NCBI GenBank assembly: GCA_028703835.1
Contig: JAQVMB010000017.1
Span: forward strand, 1-32,099
Length of the DNA: 32,099 nt
DNA from: Candidatus Peribacteraceae bacterium
GTDB taxonomy: Bacteria; Patescibacteriota; Gracilibacteria; Peribacterales; Peribacteraceae
Reading direction: 5' to 3'
The notes below the pieces were generated by a model, which was not told the origin of the DNA, did no database searches, and was given only the letters and a program-made list of their open reading frames with translations. The position numbers and the translations under genes were made by a program. This document shows, in pieces, positions 16,580 to 22,974 of this stretch. Within the stretch, counting starts at the first letter, position 1. Every line of letters begins with the position of its first letter.

Positions 16580-16588
16580 GCCGCGCCC

Positions 16589-16876
16589 ATGGCGGAAGAA
16601 ATCCCCTCCTCACAGGTGTTCTGCAGGCTCCTTGCCCAGCGCGGCATGGAGGCAGCGACACGTACCGGGCTACGAATCCACTTCTTTCAGGCGAAGGTGC
16701 GTGACGAGGAATTGGGCGTTCTCTTCACTCGTGAAAATGCCCAACTGGCGCTTGAGGAAATCAGGCGACTGTTGTGGCAGAGGGGGAGGGCGGTACTCTT
16801 GTCCCAAGCCGCAGAAATTGAAATGCAGTTCCGTCGCCAAATGAGCGACTGCAACATTGTTGTGCGTCCTTCATGA
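16589..16876 (+). CDS. Small hypothetical protein
   Basis: A 95-residue protein starting MAEEIPSSQVFCRLLAQRGM. It appears alpha/beta, with a strand (GLRIHFFQAKV), a helix (ENAQLALEEIRRLLWQRG), a strand (RAVLLSQ) and a basic end. There are no membrane segments. I do not recognise the family. Its stop is shared with murB on the opposite strand: the palindromic TCATGA provides TGA for both, so the two genes are convergent and overlap by 6 bp. It is probably cytosolic. The -10-like box 9 nt upstream and protein-like composition support it; function cannot be inferred. Confidence 0.6.
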   Translation: MAEEIPSSQVFCRLLAQRGMEAATRTGLRIHFFQAKVRDEELGVLFTRENAQLALEEIRRLLWQRGRAVLLSQAAEIEMQFRRQMSDCNIVVRPS

Positions 16877-17740
16877 GCGGACGACCTTCCCGTCCTCCCC
16901 GTACAGCCGCATTTCGATGCCTTCGATCTGCGGGACCGCTTCGCAGATTTTTTGCGTGACGGCGAGGACGTCGGCAAACGTTGCCTTGTCCACGTTGAGG
17001 AGGAAGTTCGCATGCTTCTCGCTCACCTGCACGCCGCCGATCTTGAAACCGCGCAAGCCTGCTTTCTCGATCAATTGCCATGCGGGCGTGCCGTCGCCGA
17101 CGGCTTTGAAGCACGAGCCCGCCGTCTTCAGGTGCGGCTGCGTCTCGAAGCGGCGCTTGATCAGCCGTTCGATGTCCGCCTTGATTTTGGTTTCGGGACG
17201 GGAGGGGAAGATGAGATTCGTTTCCCACAAGACCACGTCGGGCATTTGTTTGAACGCACTCTCGCGATAACGGAAATCACATTCATCCTTCGAGAATGTT
17301 TTCCATTCGCCATCCACGAGCGCTGTGACGGATGTCACGAAGGAATCGAGCCATGTCCCCTTCGGCCCCTGTCCCGCATTGCCGAAGAGCGCGCCGCCCA
17401 CCGTTCCGGGTATGCCCGTGAGCGCAGACAGATCCAATTCATGTTCGGCACATGTATTGATCAATGATGCGAGGATCGTTCCCGCTTCCGCGACGACATT
17501 CCGGCCATCGATACGCACGGCATCCGCCTTGATGCGCACGACCAGCGCGTCGATCGTCCCGTCCGCGAAGACGGTGTTTGCGCCGCCGCCGAGCACGATG
17601 AGCGGCACGTTCTTCTCCCGCGCGAAGCGCTGCGCTTCCTCCGCATCCGCCTTCGTCAGCAATTCGGCGTACCAGCGCGCGCTGCCGCCGATCTTCATGG
17701 TGGTCTTCGTGCCGACGGGGATGTGTTCCTGGAGGAGCAT
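16871..17740 (-). CDS. murB: UDP-N-acetylenolpyruvoylglucosamine reductase
   Basis: This FAD enzyme reduces UDP-GlcNAc-enolpyruvate, the product of MurA, to UDP-MurNAc with NADPH, the second committed step of peptidoglycan precursor synthesis. The 289-residue chain starts MLLQEHIPVGTKTTMKIGG. It has the FAD-binding VLGGGANTVFADG, GIPGTVGGALFGNAG, RYRESAFK, the catalytic Ser in AGSCFKAVGDG, VSEKHANFLLN and the late Glu in IEGIEMRLYG. The length and the short loop before SEKHANF fit the compact (type II) MurB. I use the ATG at 17740. The frame is open for 39 more codons upstream, but these overlap a perfect inverted repeat and are not family-like. There is no Shine-Dalgarno sequence. murA lies about 8 kb away in this window. 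Confidence 0.96.
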   Translation of the reverse strand: MLLQEHIPVGTKTTMKIGGSARWYAELLTKADAEEAQRFAREKNVPLIVLGGGANTVFADGTIDALVVRIKADAVRIDGRNVVAEAGTILASLINTCAEHELDLSALTGIPGTVGGALFGNAGQGPKGTWLDSFVTSVTALVDGEWKTFSKDECDFRYRESAFKQMPDVVLWETNLIFPSRPETKIKADIERLIKRRFETQPHLKTAGSCFKAVGDGTPAWQLIEKAGLRGFKIGGVQVSEKHANFLLNVDKATFADVLAVTQKICEAVPQIEGIEMRLYGEDGKVVRS

Positions 17741-17753
17741 GCAGTGACATTCT

Positions 17754-17788
17754 CTTCTTTCTCTTGTCTGCCCGACAAGAGAAAGAAG
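17754..17788. promoter_or_regulatory. Perfect 15-bp inverted repeat just upstream of murB
   Basis: CTTCTTTCTCTTGTC (17754-17768), a 5-nt loop, and its exact reverse complement (17774-17788). It ends 13 nt before the murB start codon. As RNA it would be a stable leader hairpin; as DNA an operator. There is no U-tract on the murB side. Confidence 0.6.
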
Positions 17789-17884
17789 CAAAGAGAAACG
17801 CACCGCGCACCAATCGCTCCTCCGCCCAGTCCCGTGCCTCCTCGCCGGCGCCTCCAAGGTTTCGGCGCCGTCTTGTCGGCATTA

Positions 17885-17899
17885 TGCCGCTTTGCGGCA
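17885..17899. terminator. Weak hairpin downstream of the EamA gene
   Basis: TGCCGC-TTT-GCGGCA, with a second hairpin at 17846-17870 (CGGCGCC and GGCGCCG). They lie between the EamA stop and murB and could end the EamA transcript, but neither is followed by a U-tract on the minus strand. Confidence 0.25.
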
Positions 17900-18002
17900 C
17901 GAGACCTTCCCCTTCACCCCCCGTGGTGCGCGGGACCTCACCATATATTCTGGCTCATAGGAGGTTTGTTTCGGGAATGGATCGATATCCTTGCAGGATC
18001 TG

Positions 18003-18902
18003 TCACATGTTGCTGTTTGTCACCGAGTGTGGGCGTCGCGTCAGGAGGAAGATGCCGACGGCAATCGGAACGAAGCCGGCGATCTGGGACGGGGTGACCG
18101 GCTCGGACAGGATGAAGTAGGCGGCGATGAGCGTGAACAAGGGGGCGATGCTGTTGAGGGAAATGGCCTTGGTGATGGGAATTCGATGGATACCTTCCGT
18201 CCACAACATGCCGTCGAGGCCGAGGAAAATGATGCCGTTGGCCGCCAGGAATCCCCATGATCGCCACATCTGAACGGAGGAAGGCGCCGGTTCCATGAGG
18301 AATGCGAGCAGGAGCAGGACAAGGCCGCTCAGGAGGCTGCGCCAGAACAGAATGTATTCCGACGAAACCGTCCGACGCACTTCCTGCGCATATTTGTTCC
18401 CGATCGGGGCGAACATGGTGGCCAGGATCACGAGGAAATTGCCGCCCTGCCAGCCGGATGCTTTCGGGAAGAGGATGAACGAAACGCCCAGGACCATGCA
18501 GGCCCCTCCCATGACGTTGCGGGGCACGAGCGGTTCGTGGCGAAGCAGGAGATGAAGGATGAGGAAGGAGAAGAACACCTCCATCTGCGCGATGATCGCC
18601 TCGTTCCCGGCCGTGGTGTGGCTGAGGCTGATGAAGACAAGGCCGAAGTAGAGCACCCCGACGAAGAGCGCGTTGAGGGCGATCCCTTTCCATGCCCTTC
18701 GTTCGCGCAGGAATCCCCAGTGACGTTTTGCCGTCAGGATGACGGCGAAGAAGCCGGTGGCGATGAGCATGCTCGCTGCTGCCGAGAAGAGTGGCGTGAC
18801 GCCGCCGAATGTGAGGATGGTGATGACGGGGAAGAGCGCCCACAGCAAAGCGCCGGAGAGGATGTATAGTTCGCCTTTCCGTTCCGGTGTCAGGGTGATC
18901 AC
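18003..18902 (-). CDS. EamA/DMT-family membrane transporter
   Basis: A 299-residue integral membrane protein with about ten hydrophobic helices in two repeats, the layout of the drug/metabolite transporter superfamily (EamA domain twice). Landmarks include GALLWALFPVITIL in helix 1, SHTTAGNEAIIAQMEVFFSF closing the first half, and TKAISLNSIAPLFTLIAAYF with LSEPVTPSQIAGFVPIAVG at the end of the second half. Members export or import small metabolites such as amino acids; the substrate cannot be read from the sequence. The start is GTG at 18902, 21 bp after the gltX stop, so it may be co-transcribed with gltX. There is no Shine-Dalgarno sequence. Confidence 0.9.
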   Translation of the reverse strand: MITLTPERKGELYILSGALLWALFPVITILTFGGVTPLFSAAASMLIATGFFAVILTAKRHWGFLRERRAWKGIALNALFVGVLYFGLVFISLSHTTAGNEAIIAQMEVFFSFLILHLLLRHEPLVPRNVMGGACMVLGVSFILFPKASGWQGGNFLVILATMFAPIGNKYAQEVRRTVSSEYILFWRSLLSGLVLLLLAFLMEPAPSSVQMWRSWGFLAANGIIFLGLDGMLWTEGIHRIPITKAISLNSIAPLFTLIAAYFILSEPVTPSQIAGFVPIAVGIFLLTRRPHSVTNSNM

Positions 18903-18923
18903 GGTCCAATACTGGCGAACCGG

Positions 18924-20414
18924 TCAACGCGTGGCAACAGCTTTCCCCCGCTCCAATCGCTCAAACACCGCCTCCGTGCCGCGCTCGGCCGCGAGGGCGC
19001 AGGCCACTTCGACGGCGCCCGGGCTGAACGGCCTGCCCGTGAGGGACGCGCGCAGCGGCCAGAGTAACTGCCCCAATTTCCATTCGCCTTTCGCCACTTC
19101 CGCTTTGACCGCGGCGAGCACACGCTCCTCGTTCCATTCCTTTTCTGGGATCTCCCGCAGGATTTCTTCGATCTTTTGCAGGGCGCCGGGGAGCAGCGCC
19201 TTCGTCACCTTCTGCTTCTCGTTGGCGAGCAATTCCACGGTCGGTTGCGGCTCTTCGTAGAAATAACCGAGCATCGCCGGCGCTTCCGCGAAGAACGTGA
19301 TGCGTTCCCGGATGAGGGCGGCTTTCTTCTCGAAGGCGGGATCAGCGGCGGCTGCGGGATAGGCTCCCGCAACGATCGGTCGGATGCGCACGGTGAATTC
19401 TTTGAGCGGGATTTTCCGCATCCACTGGCCCTGCAACCAGTCCAGCTTCTCCGTATCGAAGACGGCGCCCGCCTTCTGCACGCGGTCCAGGGAGAAGGCT
19501 TCGACCAGTTCATCCATCGAAAAAAGTTCCTGCGTCGTGCCGGGGTTCCAGCCGAGGAGCGCGAGGAAGTTGAGGAGCGCTTCGGGGAGGTACCCCTTCG
19601 CGATGTAGTCTTCCGCCGCCACAGCGCTCTGACGCTTGCTCAACTTCGAGCGGTCCTTGTTGAGGAGCAGGGGGACGTGCGCGTACTTCGGCGGCGGCCA
19701 TCCCAGGTATTCGAAGAGGAGGAGGTGCTTGGGAAGCGAGCTCAGCCACTCCTCGCCCCGGATGACGAGGTCGATTTCCATCAGGCGGTCGTCCGCGACG
19801 TGCGCAAGGTGGTACGTGGGGAAGCCGTCGCTCTTCAGGAGCACCTGGTCGTCGATGGTGTGGCCTTGGAACCGCATCTCGCCGCGGATTTCGTCCGTGA
19901 ACGTGATGGTCCGTTCGTGCGGGACTTTCAGGCGGATGACGTGCGGCTCTCCCGCGGCGATCCGCTTCCGCACTTCTTCCGCGGAGAGTTTCAGGCACAG
20001 GCGGTCGTACATCGGCGCCTGCTTCTTCGCCTCCTGCGTCTTGCGCATCTCTTCCAGTCGCTGCGAGGTGCAGAAGCAGGGATACGCGTGTCCTTTCGCG
20101 ACGAGCTCATCCGCGTATTTCCGGTACAGGCCCAGTCCCTGTCGCTCGGATTGGATGTACGGCCCCTTCGCGCCCTTTTGCGCCACCTGCCCGTTATCGG
20201 GAACCACGCCTTCGTCCGGCCGGATGCCTGCCCAGTCCAGCGTCTTCAGGATGTTCTCCACCGTGCCGGGCACCGAACGCGCCTGGTCCGTATCCTCGAT
20301 GCGCAGGAGGAATGTGCCCTTCGTCTGCCGCGCGATCAGGAAGGAATACAGCGCGGTACGCAGCCCGCCGACGTGGAGGAAGCCGGTGGGGGAGGGGGCG
20401 AATCTTGTTCTCAC
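18924..20414 (-). CDS. gltX: Glutamyl-tRNA synthetase
   Basis: This class I synthetase charges tRNA-Glu (and, in organisms without GlnRS, often tRNA-Gln) with glutamate. The 496-residue chain begins RTRFAPSPTGFLHVGGLRTA, carrying the HIGH-type motif. It continues with RIEDTDQAR, the tRNA-acceptor region, GEEWLSSLPKHLLLFEYLGW and the KMSKS-equivalent KLSKRQ near residue 245, then the helical anticodon-binding C-terminus. The start is GTG at 20414, directly before the conserved RTRFAPSPTG, with -10-like TATTCT 6 nt upstream. No ATG is available nearby in frame. Whether it is discriminating or not cannot be told by eye; no glnS or gatCAB gene is in the window. Confidence 0.97.
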   Translation of the reverse strand: MRTRFAPSPTGFLHVGGLRTALYSFLIARQTKGTFLLRIEDTDQARSVPGTVENILKTLDWAGIRPDEGVVPDNGQVAQKGAKGPYIQSERQGLGLYRKYADELVAKGHAYPCFCTSQRLEEMRKTQEAKKQAPMYDRLCLKLSAEEVRKRIAAGEPHVIRLKVPHERTITFTDEIRGEMRFQGHTIDDQVLLKSDGFPTYHLAHVADDRLMEIDLVIRGEEWLSSLPKHLLLFEYLGWPPPKYAHVPLLLNKDRSKLSKRQSAVAAEDYIAKGYLPEALLNFLALLGWNPGTTQELFSMDELVEAFSLDRVQKAGAVFDTEKLDWLQGQWMRKIPLKEFTVRIRPIVAGAYPAAAADPAFEKKAALIRERITFFAEAPAMLGYFYEEPQPTVELLANEKQKVTKALLPGALQKIEEILREIPEKEWNEERVLAAVKAEVAKGEWKLGQLLWPLRASLTGRPFSPGAVEVACALAAERGTEAVFERLERGKAVATR

Positions 20415-20420
20415 GGGGAC

Positions 20421-20426
20421 AGAATA
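20421..20426 (-). promoter_or_regulatory. -10-like box 6 nt before gltX
   Basis: TATTCT on the minus strand, duplicated just upstream (GTATTCTTGTATTCTG). The hexamer belongs to a run of GTATTC-type repeats between 20421 and 20510, so the repeat may supply the promoter. This supports the GTG start and a leaderless mRNA. Confidence 0.45.
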
Positions 20427-20466
20427 CAAGAATACGAAGGATTTTGGGATGAGGAATACCGGGGTA

Positions 20467-20498
20467 CCCTCCTTCGCTAAAGCTACGGAGGGCAGGCG
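20467..20498. repeat. 32-bp palindromic repeat, copy 2 (upstream of gltX)
   Basis: Matches 3233-3264 at 29 of 32 positions, including the CCCTCCTTCG arm, the CGGAGGG arm and the trailing GGGCAGGCG. It lies in the 112-bp gap between the AAK-GNAT gene and gltX, surrounded by GAATACC/GAATACG repeats. Confidence 0.85.
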
Positions 20499-20526
20499 GG
20501 AATACGAGTGCGGGGGTGGGGTGCGG

Positions 20527-21933
20527 TCAATCGCGCTCCTGCCCGCTTCCGTTCTCCTGCGGACGGAGGTCGAACGTGTAGAGGACCACATCCTGCTTCT
20601 CTCCCTCGACGAAGCGTGTGCGAGACCGTTCGAGCATGGGCGCAAATTCCCCCGTCTCATCCGGTTTGCCGTATTTCCCGTACAGCGCCTTCACCGCCGG
20701 AGATGCGGTGATGCTGACTGCCCGCGTGAATCCGGCTTCCCGCATGGTATCCAGGCACTCCTCGAAGATCTGCCGCCCATGCTGCGTGTTCTGGTGTTTT
20801 TCCGCGATGGCGAAGCCGCCGATAAGGCCGGTGCCGGGATACTCCAGCGTCGGTTGGAAATATATGGTTCCGATGGGGATATCCCTGTGCCGGAAGACGA
20901 GGCTGGAGGGAATATGTTTTTTCAGTTCCGCTTCATTCATATGCTTGAGGAACGGCGTACCACTTTTCGTCTGATGTTGCGGTCCCGAGCACTCCTGCCG
21001 GATTTTCATCAAGGCCGGAAGATCGGTGTCATGGGCGGGGGCGATGTGGTGCGTCTGGATCCGTTCGATGACCGTTCCGTCGCCGAGGTGGGTGAGCGCT
21101 TCGTTCTCAAGCGCTTTCCCGTCGGCTTCCAGGATGTGGACGGCGTTCACCCCTCCGGCGACGGCGAGCGCCGTCGCGGTGAGCTTCGGGAGCATTCCTT
21201 CATTGATCACGAACGTGCCGTCCCGGTCTTTTTTCCGGAGCAATTCGATGATTCCGTCGAAATCGACGTAACTCAGGACACGCTTCAGTCCCTGCCCGTT
21301 CGGGATCAGGATGCCTTTCTCATTCGTCATGTAGAAGAGTTTCTCCGCTTCCAGCGCCGCCGCGACCATGGCCGCGGACGTATCGGCGTTCACGTTCAGG
21401 TAGCTGCCGTTCTCGTCCCTGCCCCCGAAGGGAATGATGGCCAGAACGTTCTGCTTGATCGCTTTCCGGATCACCTCCGTGTTCATTGCCACCACCCTGC
21501 CTGTTTCCCCATGACCGGGGATTCTTTCGGCCTGGATGATCCCGGGATCAAGCGGCTGGCAAGGAATGCCGAGTTCCCGGCATCGTTCCACGATGTGGTT
21601 TTGGATATCCAGACATGCTGCCACGATGTGCGGGATCATCTGCTTCGGTGTGATGCGCAGCTGCGTTTTCGGGTGTTTGGATGTTTCGCCCAAGATTGTG
21701 TTGAGCTGTTTTCCCCCGCCATGCACGAGGACGCATTGCACGCCATGCTGCATGAAAATTCCCGTGGTGGAGAGGATGCCGTCCAATCGGGGTCGGTCAT
21801 CCAGCGGCGTTCCCGACACTTTTTCCACGAAGATTTTTCCCTCGAAGTCGCGGTAGAAGCCTGCTGCCGTTTCCGGATTGATGGCGGGAAGGACGGCTTG
21901 TTCAGACGGCGGTTCGGAGGAGGAGGAATTCAT
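20527..21933 (-). CDS. argA: N-acetylglutamate synthase-like protein (amino acid kinase fold plus GNAT)
   Basis: A 468-residue fusion of an amino-acid-kinase-fold domain and an acetyltransferase domain, the layout of ArgA, which makes N-acetylglutamate from acetyl-CoA and glutamate for arginine synthesis. Kinase-fold marks are QCVLVHGGGKQLN near 70, NVNADTSAAMVAAALEAEKL and LFYMTNEKGILIPNGQGL. The GNAT part (about 320-450) has LIGGFAIAEKHQNTQHGRQI, where the acetyl-CoA loop reads QNTQHGR, like the divergent RSSSRGE of E. coli ArgA. The N-terminal 30 residues are Ser/Glu/Pro-rich and probably disordered. I use the ATG at 21933; a GTG at 21954 is also in frame but lies 2 nt after a terminator T-run. 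A structured leader precedes it. No other arginine gene is in the window, so the pathway role is inferred. Confidence 0.8.
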   Translation of the reverse strand: MNSSSSEPPSEQAVLPAINPETAAGFYRDFEGKIFVEKVSGTPLDDRPRLDGILSTTGIFMQHGVQCVLVHGGGKQLNTILGETSKHPKTQLRITPKQMIPHIVAACLDIQNHIVERCRELGIPCQPLDPGIIQAERIPGHGETGRVVAMNTEVIRKAIKQNVLAIIPFGGRDENGSYLNVNADTSAAMVAAALEAEKLFYMTNEKGILIPNGQGLKRVLSYVDFDGIIELLRKKDRDGTFVINEGMLPKLTATALAVAGGVNAVHILEADGKALENEALTHLGDGTVIERIQTHHIAPAHDTDLPALMKIRQECSGPQHQTKSGTPFLKHMNEAELKKHIPSSLVFRHRDIPIGTIYFQPTLEYPGTGLIGGFAIAEKHQNTQHGRQIFEECLDTMREAGFTRAVSITASPAVKALYGKYGKPDETGEFAPMLERSRTRFVEGEKQDVVLYTFDLRPQENGSGQERD

Positions 21934-21956
21934 GAGGGGGGAGGGAAAAGTCACAT

Positions 21957-21984
21957 AAAAAATCCGTCGTGATGCTCCGACGGA
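21957..21984 (-). terminator. Intrinsic terminator directly upstream of the argA-like gene
   Basis: On the minus strand TCCGTCG (21984-21978), an 8-nt loop, CGACGGA (21969-21963), then six Ts. It lies between a good promoter and the start codon, so it can act as an attenuator. If that promoter is inactive it would instead be the terminator of the upstream cyclophilin gene. Confidence 0.75.
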
Positions 21985-22065
21985 GGGGATGGCGGGGTCA
22001 GTGAGATTCCATCACCTCCGGGAGGTGAGGCGGCGACGCAGTGAATGGAGGCGTGCCAGAACCAT
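21985..22065 (-). promoter_or_regulatory. Leader with mutually exclusive hairpins (attenuator or riboswitch candidate)
   Basis: Reading the minus strand, CACCTCC (22027-22021) can pair with GGAGGTG (22019-22013). GGAGGTGATGG (22019-22009) can instead pair, with one mismatch, with CCATCCCCTCC (21992-21982). The 3' end of that second stem overlaps the first arm of the terminator. Forming the middle stem would therefore break both neighbours, a classical antiterminator layout. I see no T-box sequence and no long leader peptide. The ligand is unknown. Confidence 0.5.
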
Positions 22066-22071
22066 AGGCGC

Positions 22072-22101
22072 ATAATATGCACCTTACTTTTTCATAGTCA
22101 A
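22072..22101 (-). promoter_or_regulatory. Promoter for the argA-like gene leader
   Basis: TTGACT (22101-22096), an 18-nt spacer, TATTAT (22077-22072). It is one of the best promoter matches in the window and points at the argA-like gene through a leader of about 110-130 nt. Confidence 0.65.
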
Positions 22102-22123
22102 GAACGGTGATGGAAGCATCCGC

Positions 22124-22870
22124 TCAGTCCACCACCTCCACCGTGAATGTCACGGGTTCCACGGGTTTGTCGGAGGCGTCGCGGGGAGTGGCGACGATGG
22201 CATCCAGGACGTCCAAGCCGTCCGTCACCTGTCCGAAGACTGTGTGCTGCCCTTCCAGCCAAGGCGTGCCGTCCGCCTGGATGATGAAGAACTGGCTGCC
22301 GTTCGTGTTCGGGCCGCGGTTGGCCATGGCGAAGGCGCCGCGCTTCATGGGCAGCGACTGCAGCTTGTCATCGAAGACGTAGCCCTTCTGTTCGAAGTAT
22401 TGCTGCACGGTCAGGTCTTTGAGTTCGGAAGGGAGCGAGCCCGGCTCGGCCACGCCGGAGAGTTTTTTCTGATCCAGACCGTAGCTCTTCGCGTTGATCT
22501 CATCCTCGAACGTTTCGCCGAACACGCTGCGCCCGCCCGTGCCGTTGCCGTTCGGGTCGCCCGCCTGGACCATGAAATCGGGGATGACGCGGTGGAACGT
22601 GAGATTGTCGTAGTAGCCGCTTTTCGCCAGCGCGACGAAGTTCGTGACGGTCTTCGGGGCGGCGTCGGCATCCAGTTCCGCCGTGATGTCGCCGAGCGAC
22701 GTGCGGAGGATCACGACGTGTTTGCCGGAGAGGATTTGGCCGTCGAAGGAAACGGAAGGCATGCTGTTGGCGGAGGAGGAAGAGGCGCCGCCGTTCGGCG
22801 CGGGGGAGGAAGGAGAGCAACTCACCAGCAGAAAGGCCAGCGCAAACAGCGGGATGATGAACTTGTACAT
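22124..22870 (-). CDS. Cyclophilin-type peptidyl-prolyl isomerase, lipoprotein
   Basis: This enzyme speeds cis-trans isomerisation of proline peptide bonds, here outside the cytoplasmic membrane. The 248-residue precursor starts MYKFIIPLFALAFLLVSCSP, a lipoprotein signal with lipobox LVSC, followed by a Ser-rich linker. The cyclophilin domain has FHRVIPDFMVQAGDPNGNG, GAFAMANRGPNTNGSQFFI and WLEGQHTVFGQVTDGLDVLD, so the catalytic Arg, Phe, Met-Gln, and Trp positions are present. About 45 residues are inserted between GETFEDEI and MKRGAFAM compared with short bacterial cyclophilins. The ATG at 22870 is preceded by a promoter whose -10 lies 10 nt upstream. The frame is open far upstream, but that part runs into murG and is not protein-like. 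Confidence 0.95.
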   Translation of the reverse strand: MYKFIIPLFALAFLLVSCSPSSPAPNGGASSSSANSMPSVSFDGQILSGKHVVILRTSLGDITAELDADAAPKTVTNFVALAKSGYYDNLTFHRVIPDFMVQAGDPNGNGTGGRSVFGETFEDEINAKSYGLDQKKLSGVAEPGSLPSELKDLTVQQYFEQKGYVFDDKLQSLPMKRGAFAMANRGPNTNGSQFFIIQADGTPWLEGQHTVFGQVTDGLDVLDAIVATPRDASDKPVEPVTFTVEVVD

Positions 22871-22880
22871 ACGGGGCGTC

Positions 22881-22909
22881 AGCCTACTCACCCCCCGGAG
22901 GTCATGCAA
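22881..22909 (-). promoter_or_regulatory. Promoter of the cyclophilin gene, predicting a leaderless mRNA
   Basis: TTGCAT (22909-22904), a 17-nt spacer, TAGGCT (22886-22881), then 10 nt to the ATG. The transcription start is expected 6-8 nt after the -10 box, that is, within a few bases of the start codon. Confidence 0.6.
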
Positions 22910-22974
22910 GATACTGCGACATCTTTTTGGCGGAAAGTCAGTTCGGGGTTTGTAACATTCTGTTTCCGGGCTCG

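Noticed and set aside
19636-21972. Long plus-strand frame opposite gltX and the ArgA-like gene
   Set aside because: Both minus-strand genes have clear family motifs throughout, so the plus frame is a shadow.
21985-22065. T-box or known arginine riboswitch in the ArgA-like leader
   Set aside because: I could not find a T-box sequence, a specifier loop or an Arg-rich leader peptide, so I kept only the generic attenuator call.
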